This document shows, piece by piece, positions 10,001-18,195 of a DNA stretch of 64,000 nt. The notes beneath the pieces are model-generated. The model was not told the DNA's origin, searched no databases, and saw nothing but the letters and a program-made list of their open reading frames with translations. The position numbers were made by a program, and so were the translations under genes. The DNA is taken from NCBI RefSeq assembly GCF_010894405.1, contig NZ_JAAIYA010000037.1, positions 27,727-91,726 on the forward strand, in the 5' to 3' direction. The stretch is from Pyxidicoccus caerfyrddinensis (GTDB lineage Bacteria; Myxococcota; Myxococcia; Myxococcales; Myxococcaceae). Each line of letters begins with the position of its first letter. The stretch's first letter is position 1.

Positions 10001-12879
10001 TGTATGACCGCGCTGACCGGCTCAGTCTGGTGGATGAGTTCCCCGCGAACAATACTGCCACGAGGTACCGCACGTGCTTCAAGCACGACACGCATGGCAA
10101 CGTCACCAGTGTGGAGACAGGGCTCACGGCCTCCACCGACTGTGACACCTACAGCCCGGGGGCCGGTGCGACGCTCTACACGTACGACGACTTCGGGCAG
10201 CTGGTGCAGGTGGACAGCCCCGCGATGGGAACGGGAAGCTCGCGAGGGGCGACGCGATACGCGTACGACGTCAACGGCCAGCAGACCGTCAAGCAGACGC
10301 CGTCCCAGGCCGCGCTGTCGGCGCAGGACTATGTGGAGTCGACCCATGACGTGCTCGGGCGGTTGACGCGGGTGGCGCACCTCAGCCCCACGGCTGGCAC
10401 CGAGGTGCTCTACGCTCAGGGGTACGACACCAGCCAGACGGCCCCTGCCTCATGCGGTGCGCTCGATTTTACAGTGGGCCGCATGCGCTGGCGGGACGAC
10501 TCCTTCGGACGTACCTGGTACGGGTACGACTGGGCGGGGCGTGTCGTGCGCGAGGTTCGCATCCGCAATGGCAGTACGGGATGCAGCGCTTCCACCCCCA
10601 ATGCCAATCCGCATACAGCCTACACCTACAGTCCCAATGGGAATCTCACCTCCATCACCTACCCGTACGGCCGCACCGTCCAGTACGTGCATGGGACAGG
10701 CGCATGGGCGGATCGTGTCCAGGAGGTCCACGCAACGGTATTTGGCGCAGGGGGCATCTCGTCGGAAGTGACGCTGCTGTCGCAGGTGGCGTGGGAGCCG
10801 TACGCAGGACTGCGCGGCTACCGCCAGCATCTGCAGGGCAGTGCCTCCACCGTCAGCGTGGAGTACCGGCTGGGCAAGGCAAGCCAGGCGGTTGACCGCT
10901 GCTCGTCGGAAGCCAATGGTGATGTTGGGGCCAATGACAAGACAGGGCGCACTCGCGCATTGTGGGTGTCGACGCTCGCCTCGGGCGCTTCGTGGGTGCC
11001 CGGTGCGGGCAATGGCGCGGTGCTGCGTCAGACGTATGTCTGGGCTGCGGACCAGCTGAATTACAGTCTCAGTTGCCTCTTGGGGGGAGAAATCTTCACG
11101 TCGCCCTCGCACCAGTACACGTACGACATGATGCAGCGCTTGACGTCTGCGGCGGCTATGTATCAGTCGCCCGGGGTGCCCTTCAGCTCTCGTTCCTTCG
11201 GGTATGACGGCCGTGGCAACCGCACTTCCGAGGCAGGGGAGGCGAATGCGTGGACGCTCACGTACGGCGCCGCGCCTGCGCACCCTGACTGGCTGACCCA
11301 GCGCACGAGTCAACAGACGGGCAGCTGGCTGTCCTATGCGTACACCTACGACGCGGACGGCCGCGTGACACAGAAGCGCTGGCCGAATGCGGTGTCAGGC
11401 ACTCCTGTGCATACGCTGGAGTTCACCCCGGGCGCCTGGGCGCAGGGCGGCAATGACACGGTGTTCCGCACCGCCAATGTGCAGGGGGCCAGCTACAGCT
11501 ACTACTACGACACGGCCAACCGGCGCCGGGTGAAGGTGTACCCGACGGGCGCGATGGACGAGTACTTCTACGACATGGGGCACAGCCTCCTGGTGGACGT
11601 GGGGAATGACTCGCTGCTGTCGCCCGCAGCGCACCCGACGGACGAGTACGTGTGGCTGGATGGCAGGCCCGTGGCGCTCATCCGTGGACGGTTGGATGTT
11701 GCGCGGGCACGCGAGTCGGATGGTACGGCCGACTGCCAGCGCGCAGGCGAAGCCGCGGCGTGTGGCGTGTACCCGCTGATGACGGACTACCTGGGCAAAC
11801 CCACGCTGCTGCTTGATGGGCAGGGTCGGGTGGCGGGCTCGGGCGAGTACGACGCCTTCGGCCACGTCAACCGCGTCAGCGTGGACGTGGAGACGCCTCA
11901 CCCCTACAGCACGCTGACTGGGACGTTCGGGCCGACGTTGAAGCAGCCCACGACTGTGGGCACGAGCACGCAGATGCGGTTACTGGTGGACGCGCTGGAC
12001 TTGTATGCACCGCAAGGGGCTGACTGTGCCAGCAGCCCGACGGATGCGCTGCAGGTGCGTGACGCGACCAGTGGCGCTGCACTTGAGACGCTTGCCGCCG
12101 ACCAGCGGCATAAGTGGACGGGGTGGCTGACGCCAGGAAGTACGGGCGTCAAGCTGGCGATAACCAGCGCAGGTGATTGCGACACCGCGTCCGCTGGCTG
12201 CGCCTGCGCGGGCAGCGCTCCGACGGTGGGGCGCACCCAGATGGGGGCTGCGGCGTCCGCCTTCGAGTACCGTCGTTTCCAAACGGGCGCCCAGCCGCTT
12301 TGGACGCCGGTGCGCTTCCCAGGCCACTACCACGACGCCGAGACCGACCTCTTCGAGAACTGGAACCGCTACTATGACCCTTCGATAGGGCGGTACCTGC
12401 AGCCGGAGCCTCTCCTTCAGTCGCCGTTACGAATCACTCTCGCCCTCAAACTGGGCGAGGTCGGGTTTCCGAGCGCCTATGCGTACGCGGGTAACAATCC
12501 GGTTGGCAATTTTGACGCAGATGGACGGACTACTAGACAGTATCGCAGGGATGGGACGGGAAGCACAGCCGCCGAGGTATTGCACAACGCAGGCAGGGTG
12601 GCCGAAGCTCAACGTTGTGCGAAGAAAGCGAACGAAATTCTCAACGAATGCCTCAATAAGGAGGAATGCGAAGAGCCGCCTCCTCTGCCAGAGAATCCCT
12701 CTTCAAAAGACTATAATCAGCGCTTCGGATTCCTGTTGAACCAGTTGCTGAAGCGTAACGCGAAATGCGAAAAGATAGCGCGATGCCTCGATCTGTCGTG
12801 TATGGCGTGGTTCGACGACCTCAATGCGGTCATGCCCACAGAAGTGGTTGCGTTCGACAAATGCATGCAAGCGCCTTAG
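7090..12879 (+). CDS. Rhs/YD-repeat protein with variable C-terminal tip
   Basis: A 1929-residue exported Rhs protein. The GTG at 7090 is chosen because GGAG lies 9 nt upstream; a GTG at 7075 is also open. A signal peptide (ending LPAAAQ) is followed by a Cys-rich region (about 25-165), then NLVVGEPVDLAAGTSV, which opens the Rhs shell. Many YD repeats (YDSAGHV, YDVNGQQ, YDADGRV) follow. The Rhs core lies at about 1745-1808 with ENWNRYYDPSIGRYLQPEP and AYAYAGNNPV. After FDADGRT a unique tail of about 115 residues has eight Cys and many Lys/Glu. Rhs proteins enclose a C-terminal toxin; this tail matches no toxin family I know. Base composition falls sharply over the tail, and the next gene overlaps it. 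Confidence 0.92.
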   Translation: MSPSPAQWRGLFISLCVVGSVLGALPAAAQLTYCLPTGSTCGDGVAVMHAWSCPCDGGSCIKVCNEGQTAPDGGCLSGVTCTPVGTCQPVTNQYKGGTCQGDWPCTPGESCVAEGCTGKCVLDPEYSVLAGGVQVKAPQVRCDVSACNQPDCKDEKCECSSAGRPNLVVGEPVDLAAGTSVLWASDFGASQDNVSVGFARSFVSGSGVQSVPPGVVLHGGGISQTPVAYTLAPKPFGSAPANPRVALWSHGLWSYVKQESGLYAVKRGNGAELRFTPCATAPCWAGKAVGDSAPDKLQRTSSGFVLVTPTGERHLYTSPWNESGATVVPSHYFLTQIESNRGKVLAALSYSLPQGLTCVAGTVAGSEGVPYLSQVTLPNGESLRFEYVQLGPTGGTQCVVRRLYRRVTLASSQTDERLHATYSYVQQAGVEQPGLLSRVDYATGEMETYDYPVGSLVMSRSDVLVARHTYSAAGQVTVDEDVNANLQVGKPFTGYCASGQNCCGPTYTIRQVTDQAALTGKMSAAQAYLIRAYDSVTSVGAGGAPTLLHVTDSCSGGGCSPGTTRYDWTCGTTSEPPVLKGVQDKRGNWTVYDHAFVTDSSGTVQPEKRKELKGALYQDGGVALEETRFTYAYDNGNQQLPTVTERDSVLMPAGGKARKVSRYAPGTSRVVATLESGWTRSFTATTGAWSDESRVRGTFYFTARTAGDTTPDPEGRTLEEHGPCWVASEAATDCPSGTSYRVVRYHYWPDSAGWPRAGKLSERSEEGTGVTALVTTFDYAFDTATGEEVATQTDANGVLTESRTANGRVVSSRVLPPGGAPAVPTSYGYDSAGHVTWTRLPEGNYEVSCYRTGTPTAACAGGTMTSKLQWRARSAVTDGATWSEKVTYSYWVDGTVQNERYLDAAGNVRRVRGFSVDAHRRLKTEVWGDNSGLYRLARGYDGSNNLSGIGLPYPQNSPDCDYGTPTCTSMLYDRADRLSLVDEFPANNTATRYRTCFKHDTHGNVTSVETGLTASTDCDTYSPGAGATLYTYDDFGQLVQVDSPAMGTGSSRGATRYAYDVNGQQTVKQTPSQAALSAQDYVESTHDVLGRLTRVAHLSPTAGTEVLYAQGYDTSQTAPASCGALDFTVGRMRWRDDSFGRTWYGYDWAGRVVREVRIRNGSTGCSASTPNANPHTAYTYSPNGNLTSITYPYGRTVQYVHGTGAWADRVQEVHATVFGAGGISSEVTLLSQVAWEPYAGLRGYRQHLQGSASTVSVEYRLGKASQAVDRCSSEANGDVGANDKTGRTRALWVSTLASGASWVPGAGNGAVLRQTYVWAADQLNYSLSCLLGGEIFTSPSHQYTYDMMQRLTSAAAMYQSPGVPFSSRSFGYDGRGNRTSEAGEANAWTLTYGAAPAHPDWLTQRTSQQTGSWLSYAYTYDADGRVTQKRWPNAVSGTPVHTLEFTPGAWAQGGNDTVFRTANVQGASYSYYYDTANRRRVKVYPTGAMDEYFYDMGHSLLVDVGNDSLLSPAAHPTDEYVWLDGRPVALIRGRLDVARARESDGTADCQRAGEAAACGVYPLMTDYLGKPTLLLDGQGRVAGSGEYDAFGHVNRVSVDVETPHPYSTLTGTFGPTLKQPTTVGTSTQMRLLVDALDLYAPQGADCASSPTDALQVRDATSGAALETLAADQRHKWTGWLTPGSTGVKLAITSAGDCDTASAGCACAGSAPTVGRTQMGAAASAFEYRRFQTGAQPLWTPVRFPGHYHDAETDLFENWNRYYDPSIGRYLQPEPLLQSPLRITLALKLGEVGFPSAYAYAGNNPVGNFDADGRTTRQYRRDGTGSTAAEVLHNAGRVAEAQRCAKKANEILNECLNKEECEEPPPLPENPSSKDYNQRFGFLLNQLLKRNAKCEKIARCLDLSCMAWFDDLNAVMPTEVVAFDKCMQAP
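12531..12876 (+). other. variable Cys-rich Rhs tip (putative toxin region)
   Basis: This is the part of the Rhs gene downstream of the conserved core. It encodes a hydrophilic domain with the Cys spacing AQRC, NECLNKEEC, NAKC, ARCLDLSC and FDKC. G+C is visibly lower than in the preceding 5 kb, and rare AT-ending codons (AAA, AAT, ATA) appear. The position fits an exchangeable polymorphic-toxin tip. No catalytic motif (HNH, His-Lys-Asp, ADP-ribosyltransferase or deaminase) was recognised, so activity is unknown. Confidence 0.5.
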
Positions 12880-13532
12880 TTGCGCTCCTTCTGGTGCTGC
12901 TTGCGACGAGGGCCTCTGGACAATCACTTTGGCTTTCGGAGCACTTTGCCAACGAGTGCGAGTATGAGTTGGCATTGGTAAACTGGGACAAGGCGCCCGC
13001 AGCGGAGAGGCAGTCGTTCGACGGCCGATTTCTCAAGGCAAGAATACTGATTCAGTTGGGTCGAGGCGTGGAGGCTGTGAACGAAATTTCAACTCTCCTG
13101 ACCGAAGCTGACGAAAAACGCATGGCTGAGGTGCTACTGGCCATGGGGTTGGCACAGAGCGCGGCCCGACTGTTCGAGCAAGCAGAAAAATCATTGCGTG
13201 CTGCCAAAGCAAAAGGCGCCGACATCGATTTGGTAGACGCAGCAGTCGCGGAGGTGCGGCTGTCAAATGGGCGAGTGGTGGAGGCGGAAGCGCTGTTGCG
13301 CCAAGTTCTGCGGCGCGCTCCAGATTTGCAGGGTCCCATAATGAACTTGGCAACTATCCGAGCAACGGAGGGAAATCTGACGGAGGCCGCCGCTCTAATT
13401 CGTCTCGCCTGGCATCTCGGCTATCAGAATCCGAAGGAGCTTAGGAAGGCACCTGAATTCGAAAAAGTTCGTGCCAGCGGCCTCATCAATGACTTGATTG
13501 CCGCGACTACAAGGCGCTGCGGCATCCACTGA
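12861..13532 (+). CDS. secreted TPR-like protein in immunity-gene position
   Basis: A 223-residue protein. The ATG at 12861 lies inside the end of the Rhs gene (19-nt overlap) and begins a clear signal peptide (MHASALVALLLVLLATRASG). The mature part is helical, with degenerate tetratricopeptide units such as RFLKARILIQLGRGVEAVNE, LGLAQSAARLFEQAEKSL (approximate) and NGRVVEAEALLRQVL. Its place directly after an Rhs tip, coupled translation and low G+C suggest an immunity protein that meets the toxin in the periplasm, or an accessory chaperone. It has no recognised immunity family. TPR proteins are common in myxobacteria, so an unrelated role is possible. Confidence 0.7.
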   Translation: MHASALVALLLVLLATRASGQSLWLSEHFANECEYELALVNWDKAPAAERQSFDGRFLKARILIQLGRGVEAVNEISTLLTEADEKRMAEVLLAMGLAQSAARLFEQAEKSLRAAKAKGADIDLVDAAVAEVRLSNGRVVEAEALLRQVLRRAPDLQGPIMNLATIRATEGNLTEAAALIRLAWHLGYQNPKELRKAPEFEKVRASGLINDLIAATTRRCGIH

Positions 13533-13592
13533 ATACAAATAACGGGAGGGCCAGAGCAGCTCGCGTCAGGCGTTATAGGGCTTGGAAGCTGA

Positions 13593-13649
13593 TTCAGTTA
13601 CTGTGCCCCGGGCATTAGGCGATATCTGCAGTTAGAACCGTTGGCTTTC
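13593..13649 (+). pseudogene. decayed Rhs core remnant
   Basis: In one frame this reads approximately F-S-Y-C-A-P-G-I-R-R-Y-L-Q-L-E-P-L-A-F, which aligns with the Rhs core of the upstream gene (YYDPSIGRYLQPEPLLQ) and the common form YYAPGIGRYLQLEPL. It has no start codon, and the frame breaks upstream. It lies 61 nt beyond the putative immunity gene, as expected for a displaced tip or core fragment left by Rhs tip exchange. The rest of the gap (13533-13865) holds no supported gene. Confidence 0.6.
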
Positions 13650-13865
13650 AGCCGTCGGTCGCGAAGGATGCCCGCTGATGGGTGTGTATTCGCCGCTCGT
13701 TCCGGCCTTCAGGGATCTGCGCGGAATCAGACCCCTCACCGGGACGGACCGGTATCGTGGGTGGCGAGGCTTCCAGAGCGCTCGAAATGGCGCGCTCGAT
13801 GCGCCGTAAGAGAGGATTCTGACGATTTGAGTTCAGCATCCCAGGTACCCGGTCCGACTGCTTTT

Positions 13866-14318
13866 TCATCGCCCCGTGTGCGAGTCCCCGCAGAACAGCA
13901 ATTCCGCTGGCGTGCCGACACGGCCCACCAGCACCGCCACCTGTCCATGGATGCGGCCCAGGCGCTCGGCCTCCGCGCGAGGCAGTCCTGGGACGAAGAA
14001 GCTGTCCTCAGACCAGCCCTCGTCCTCCGCCACGCCGATGGCATCCACCACCTCCCAGCCTCCCGCCGCCAGCTCTGACTTCAATTGCTGCTGGGCCCGC
14101 TCGTTCTCGTCCATGTCTCGTGGGCGCGACCCCGGATTCCAGGCCGTCAGGAAGGCCCACTCGCGGTGGCATCGTGCGGTCAGCGCGGTGTCCAGCTCGG
14201 GGTGGAGCACGCCCACTCGCAACACCCACTCCCTTCCTCTCGTGAAGGCGTGGGGCCGGATGACGTAGCGCGTTGCCCGGTAGGCCTCTTCGAGTCGCTT
14301 CCGCTCTGCGTCGTTCAT
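13866..14318 (-). CDS. DUF3293 domain protein
   Basis: A 150-residue cytoplasmic protein. It shows the DUF3293 pattern: an early YRATRYVI segment, then TARCHREWAFLTAWNPGSRP, EENERAQQQL-like spacing, a W-x-V-V-D-A-I region and DEGWSEDSFFVPGLPRAEAERLGRIHGQVAVL near the C-terminus. The family is small and has no known biochemical role. The ATG at 14318 begins MNDAERKRLEEAYR; open frame upstream lacks a ribosome site. It is divergent from the outer-membrane-like gene, with a 157-nt spacer. Confidence 0.85.
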   Translation of the reverse strand: MNDAERKRLEEAYRATRYVIRPHAFTRGREWVLRVGVLHPELDTALTARCHREWAFLTAWNPGSRPRDMDENERAQQQLKSELAAGGWEVVDAIGVAEDEGWSEDSFFVPGLPRAEAERLGRIHGQVAVLVGRVGTPAELLFCGDSHTGR

Positions 14319-14475
14319 GCGCGGTCTGCCTTTTGCCTCGCCGTGCGGGTCTCTCGCGACTTCTGAGTGGCGAATCCAGTTTCTGTTAATTCCTGTGAAT
14401 ATCGGGCCCCCCGCGACGTCCGAGAGGCCTGCCAGGTTCCATTGCGGAACGTTCTGGTGTGCGAGGGGAAAGCAA

Positions 14476-15267
14476 ATGATGCGTCGAGTCGTCGCGGGTG
14501 CCGCGTTGTTCATGGCGTTTGGAACCGGCTGTGTCTCTGTCAGCCAGGTGCAGACGGCGGACACCCTGGGTTCGGGCAAGTTCCAGTTTGGCATCGAGCC
14601 CGGCGTGGGCGGCGCGGCCGTCATCAGTGACGACGTCGGCGGCGGCAGCATCTACTACCCGCACGTCGACCTGTCCGCGCGCTATGGCGTGTCCGACAGC
14701 GTGGACCTCGGCGTCCGCTTCGGCTCGTCCCTGGTGGAGCTGCAGAGCAAGTTCCTGCTGACCGACCCGCGAGACCCGGGCAAGGCCATCTCCCTGGCGC
14801 CCTCCGTGTCGGGCGTGTTCCTGGGCTCCGGAGACAGCGACAGCAGCATCAGCTACGTCAACGTGGCCCTGCCCCTGCTGGTGGGCTTCAAGACGAGCGG
14901 CGGCTCGGAGTTCGTGCTCGGGCCCCGCGTCACCGGCACCCGCCTGTCCGGCAGCGCGCTGGAGGAGGGCGCCGCCGTCAACATCCTCAGCGTGGGCGCC
15001 TCCGTGGGCTACGCGCTGCGCGTCACCGAGGGCTTCCGCCTGATGCCCGAAGTGGGCGTGTCCGTGCCCGTGCTGGGCGAGGTGAACACCTCCCAGTCGG
15101 ACTCCGAGGTGGCCTCCGGCTTCGGCGGTGGCTTCGTGCAGTTCAAGCTCGGCTTCCTGTTCGGCGGCGGCCGTCCCATCAACAGCAGCGCCAGCATCGA
15201 CTCCGAGGACATCGACCACGGCACCGACGACAGCGGTGATGCGGACAAGGACGGCTACGAGAACTGA
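14476..15267 (+). CDS. outer-membrane beta-barrel-like lipoprotein
   Basis: A 263-residue exported protein. The signal ends in FMAFGTGC, a probable lipobox. The body alternates short polar and hydrophobic strands (FQFGIEPGVGGAAV, DLSARYGVSDSVDLGVRFGSS, SISYVNVALPLLVGF, FVQFKLGFLFGG), the pattern of an outer-membrane barrel. The tail is Ser/Asp-rich (SIDSEDIDHGTDDSGDADKD), resembling a calcium-binding or surface segment. The ATG at 14476 is preceded by GAGGGGA. A barrel with a lipid anchor would be unusual; the Cys may instead lie inside a normal signal peptide. No specific family was recognised. Confidence 0.75.
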   Translation: MMRRVVAGAALFMAFGTGCVSVSQVQTADTLGSGKFQFGIEPGVGGAAVISDDVGGGSIYYPHVDLSARYGVSDSVDLGVRFGSSLVELQSKFLLTDPRDPGKAISLAPSVSGVFLGSGDSDSSISYVNVALPLLVGFKTSGGSEFVLGPRVTGTRLSGSALEEGAAVNILSVGASVGYALRVTEGFRLMPEVGVSVPVLGEVNTSQSDSEVASGFGGGFVQFKLGFLFGGGRPINSSASIDSEDIDHGTDDSGDADKDGYEN

Positions 15268-15284
15268 GGTCGCCGTCCCGCGCG

Positions 15285-16715
15285 TCACCGCGGGGGCTTC
15301 ACGCCTCCCGTGACGCGCTTCACCGTGTGGCCCGCGGGCAGCGTGTCCCCGGGCTGCACGCCGTTGATGAGCGCCACCTCCTCTACCGGAATGGTGGAGG
15401 GGTATTTCTGATGGAACTCGCGCACCGTCATGGGCGCCTCGAGCTTCACCAGCTCGACCCGGGCCGGCTGCACCGCCAGCGCCGCCGCGTCCGTCAGCTC
15501 GCCGAAGCTGTTGAAGGTGTCGCGGAAGGCGCTGTCGTACGCCGGCAACTGCGCCGCCGTCGTGTAGCCGAGCAGCTGAAACGTCGCGCCCGCGTGCGTG
15601 AAGAAGGTGGTGACACCCCGGATGGTGCCCTGCTCCGTCTGCGCCTGGAAGTACACCGAGCCCGCCGGGTAGCCCGTGGTCGGCGTGTCCATCACCTGGA
15701 TGCCCTGCTGCGTGACGAAGGCCTTCATCGCCTCCTGGGGTGACACGTTGCCCGCCGGCGCCAGCCCGAGGAGGGCTTCCTCCTTGGGGCTGACGGCGAG
15801 CACCGCCTGCGTCTGGTTCGCCGTCTTCCAGCCCTGCGGGAAGGTGAGCTGGAAGCGCAGGCCCGGGTGGAGGAAGCGGCTGCCCTGGAAGAAGCCCTGT
15901 CGCGGGTCCTCTCCGTAGGCCATGCCCTGGAGCATGGCGAGGTACTCCTCGCGCCGCTGCTTCAGGCGGGTGACGTCCACGTGGGCCTGCTCGGCGCGCG
16001 CTCGAGCCGTCTTGACGCGCTCGCCCGGGTCGGGGTGCGTGGACAGCCAGGAGGGCAGGCTGCCTCCGGCGGACTCACCGACGCGGCCGAGGGTGACGAA
16101 GACGTTGGCCGCCTCGCGCACGTCGTAGCCGGCCTCCAGCATGTAGCGGAAGCCCAGCTCGTCGGCCTGGCGCTCGTCGTCGCGGCCGTACTTGAGGAAG
16201 AGGAGCTGGAGGCCCGCCGCGGCCAGCCCGCCATACTTCGCGAAGTCCTCGCTGAGGACGCTGCCCACCACGAGGCCGACCTGCGCGAGCTGCGCCTGGG
16301 AGAGCTGCTCCACGGAGTGCCGCGCGGTGATGTGGCCGATTTCGTGCCCCAGCACCGACGCCAGCTCCGCCTCCGAGTTGAGGTGGGTGAGCAGCCCCCG
16401 GGTGACGAAGACGGGGCCACCCGGCAGCGCGAAGGCGTTCACCACCGGGTCGTCCACCGCCTGCACCGTCCACGGCAACTCCGGCCGCTCCGAGCTGCGC
16501 GCCATGGGCAGGCCCACCGCCGCCACGTACTCCTGCACCTTCGGCGCGTCGAGCAGGCCGATGGACTGCTTCACCTCCAGCGCGCCCTGCTTGCCGAGGG
16601 AAATCTCCTCGTCCTGGGACACGAGGGACAGCATCCGCTTGCCGGTGGCGGGGTTGCGCACACAGGCGGTGAGCGCGAGCAGCAGCAGGGACAGCACCCG
16701 GAGTCGTGCGGGCAT
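15285..16715 (-). CDS. M48-family metalloprotease lipoprotein
   Basis: Zinc peptidase of the BepA/YfgC-like M48 group, 476 residues, likely in the periplasm. The signal peptide ends at LLALTAC (Cys18). The zinc site is HEIGH (124-128) with the third ligand Glu186 in RQADELGFRYML. A central domain after the peptidase (about 260-420) holds GFFQGSRFLHPGLRFQLTFPQGW, as in other myxobacterial members, and the C-terminus has a LysM-like NGVQPGDTLPAGHTVKRV segment that may bind peptidoglycan. BepA-type enzymes handle outer-membrane protein assembly and turnover. A very good AGGAGG ribosome site precedes the ATG at 16715. It converges with the outer-membrane-like gene. Confidence 0.93.
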   Translation of the reverse strand: MPARLRVLSLLLLALTACVRNPATGKRMLSLVSQDEEISLGKQGALEVKQSIGLLDAPKVQEYVAAVGLPMARSSERPELPWTVQAVDDPVVNAFALPGGPVFVTRGLLTHLNSEAELASVLGHEIGHITARHSVEQLSQAQLAQVGLVVGSVLSEDFAKYGGLAAAGLQLLFLKYGRDDERQADELGFRYMLEAGYDVREAANVFVTLGRVGESAGGSLPSWLSTHPDPGERVKTARARAEQAHVDVTRLKQRREEYLAMLQGMAYGEDPRQGFFQGSRFLHPGLRFQLTFPQGWKTANQTQAVLAVSPKEEALLGLAPAGNVSPQEAMKAFVTQQGIQVMDTPTTGYPAGSVYFQAQTEQGTIRGVTTFFTHAGATFQLLGYTTAAQLPAYDSAFRDTFNSFGELTDAAALAVQPARVELVKLEAPMTVREFHQKYPSTIPVEEVALINGVQPGDTLPAGHTVKRVTGGVKPPR

Positions 16716-16911
16716 GAGACCTCCTGAAAGGGTGGGGCTTCGGGAAGGCTGGGGCCGGAGCCGGGGTTCGACTTAGGGCAGGAGGCCCGCGAGGACCACG
16801 GGCGGTGTGGATGCGGTGTCACTGCCGGACAGATGGGCGCGCGGGCGGGTCGTTCTTCCGTTACGTTCAGCTCTTCCCGGCGCGCGGGTTGCACGGGCAG
16901 GAGGCTCTCGG

Positions 16912-17535
16912 ATGGACACGCTCGAGGCACGGATGGAGCGGCTGGAGCGCCGCTGCCGGCGGTGGCAGGGGCTGACCTTCGTCGCGCTCGCACTGGCCGG
17001 ACTGGGACTGGGCGCCGCGGCGCTGCGGGATTCGGCGGTGCCGACCGGGGAGCTGGTGGCGTCCCGGCTGGTGCTCACCGATACCCGCGGGCGCACGCGC
17101 GCCACCCTGGGCACCGACGAGGGAGGCAACGCGGCCCTGGTGCTGCGCGACGGCGAGGGCAGGCCGCGCGCACTGCTGGGCGTGGGCGTGGACGGCTCGC
17201 CCCGGCTGCGCTTCTCCACCGCGGCCGGTGAGTCGCTGGCGGAGCTCACCGTGTACTCGGACGAGGCGCCGCGCCTGACGCTGTCCAAGCCCGGCGGCGC
17301 GGACCTGTTCTCCGTGGGGCTCCAGGTGGATGGCTCGTCGCGGCTGGAGTTGGCGGATGCCAATGGGCGGCCGCGCGCGATTCTGGGCGCGGACGAGCAC
17401 GGCGCGCCCAACCTGCTGCTGGTGGACCGGCGCGGTCAGGCTCGCGTGGCGCTGCGGGTGAATGCGTCCGACGCGGCCAGCCTGGTGGTGGAAGGGCGCG
17501 ACGGCGAGGTGTTCCGCGCGCCCGGCGTGCAGTGA
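16912..17535 (+). CDS. membrane-anchored beta-repeat protein
   Basis: A 207-residue protein starting at the ATG at 16912, 8-9 nt after AGGAGG. A short coiled N-terminus (LEARMERLERRCRRW) leads into one transmembrane helix (about 20-40). The rest is a set of about 20-25-residue repeats of the type GRxRAxLGxDExGxPxLxLxDxxG (RATLGTDEGGNAALVLRD, PRALLGVGVDGSPRLRF, PRAILGADEHGAPNLLL). This suggests a beta-solenoid or beta-roll exposed outside the inner membrane. Similar proteins occur in other myxobacteria without known function. It ends seven bases before the convergent SnoaL-like gene. Confidence 0.75.
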   Translation: MDTLEARMERLERRCRRWQGLTFVALALAGLGLGAAALRDSAVPTGELVASRLVLTDTRGRTRATLGTDEGGNAALVLRDGEGRPRALLGVGVDGSPRLRFSTAAGESLAELTVYSDEAPRLTLSKPGGADLFSVGLQVDGSSRLELADANGRPRAILGADEHGAPNLLLVDRRGQARVALRVNASDAASLVVEGRDGEVFRAPGVQ

Positions 17536-17542
17536 CGGCGCG

Positions 17543-18055
17543 TCACGGCTTCGGGGGCACTACCTTGTAGCCGCGCTGGAGGAGGGGGGAGAGCCTGTCG
17601 GAGATGTCCCAGGCCTCCACCACCTTGCCGTCGCGCATGCGGTACAGCGAGTGCCCGTTGAGCAGGAGCGGCTTCGGCTTGCCCGTCTCGTCCAGGTTCT
17701 TCGGGTCCGAGCCCAGGGCCTTCCAGTGCACCACCACCAGGTCGCCGTCCGCGACGAGGTGGAGGATGTCGAACTTGAGGTCGGGGAACTGCTGGAAGCT
17801 GGCCTCGGCCTGCTGGCGCACCAGGGCCGGGCCCACGGCGTCCGGCGGCGTGCCCGGTGAGTGGTCCACGAAGTCCTGGGCGATGTACTCGGGGATGCGG
17901 TCCAGCTTGCGCAGGTTGTAGAGCTCCTCGGTGAGCAGCCGCGCGCGCTCCTTGTTCTGCGCTTCCAGCGCGGCGGTGCGCTCCACGGGAGACAGGGTGG
18001 CGCAGCCGGACAGCCACCCCAGGGCACAGAGCCACAGCGTCACATGTCGGGTCAT
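17543..18055 (-). CDS. SnoaL-like lipoprotein
   Basis: A 170-residue exported lipoprotein with the lipobox LSGC. After a coiled stretch (AALEAQNKERARLLTEELYN) comes an NTF2/SnoaL-like fold: YIAQDFVDHSPGTPPD, then FPDLKFDILHLVADGDLVVVHWKALG and a final LYRMRDGKVVEAWDISD. These fit the ester cyclase/SnoaL-like polyketide-cyclase family, in which the pocket is defined by the fold rather than strict catalytic residues. Many exported members are of unknown function. No polyketide genes are nearby. The start at 18055 is chosen for the signal peptide; no strong ribosome site is visible. Confidence 0.85.
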   Translation of the reverse strand: MTRHVTLWLCALGWLSGCATLSPVERTAALEAQNKERARLLTEELYNLRKLDRIPEYIAQDFVDHSPGTPPDAVGPALVRQQAEASFQQFPDLKFDILHLVADGDLVVVHWKALGSDPKNLDETGKPKPLLLNGHSLYRMRDGKVVEAWDISDRLSPLLQRGYKVVPPKP

Positions 18056-18195
18056 GGGGACGGGGAGTCTGCCCGGGCCATCGCAAGCCCGTCAGCGCCC
18101 CGGCCCCGCAACCGTTCACCTCAGGGCGCCCCATGGGGGCGAGAGGCGGGAGTCCTGTTGGATCCTCTGCACACCCCGGTGCGTGAGCCAGTCCT

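Noticed and set aside
13641..14078. Plus-strand open frame after the putative immunity gene
   Set aside because: It begins inside the decayed Rhs core and runs antisense through the DUF3293 gene; no ribosome site or domain supports it.
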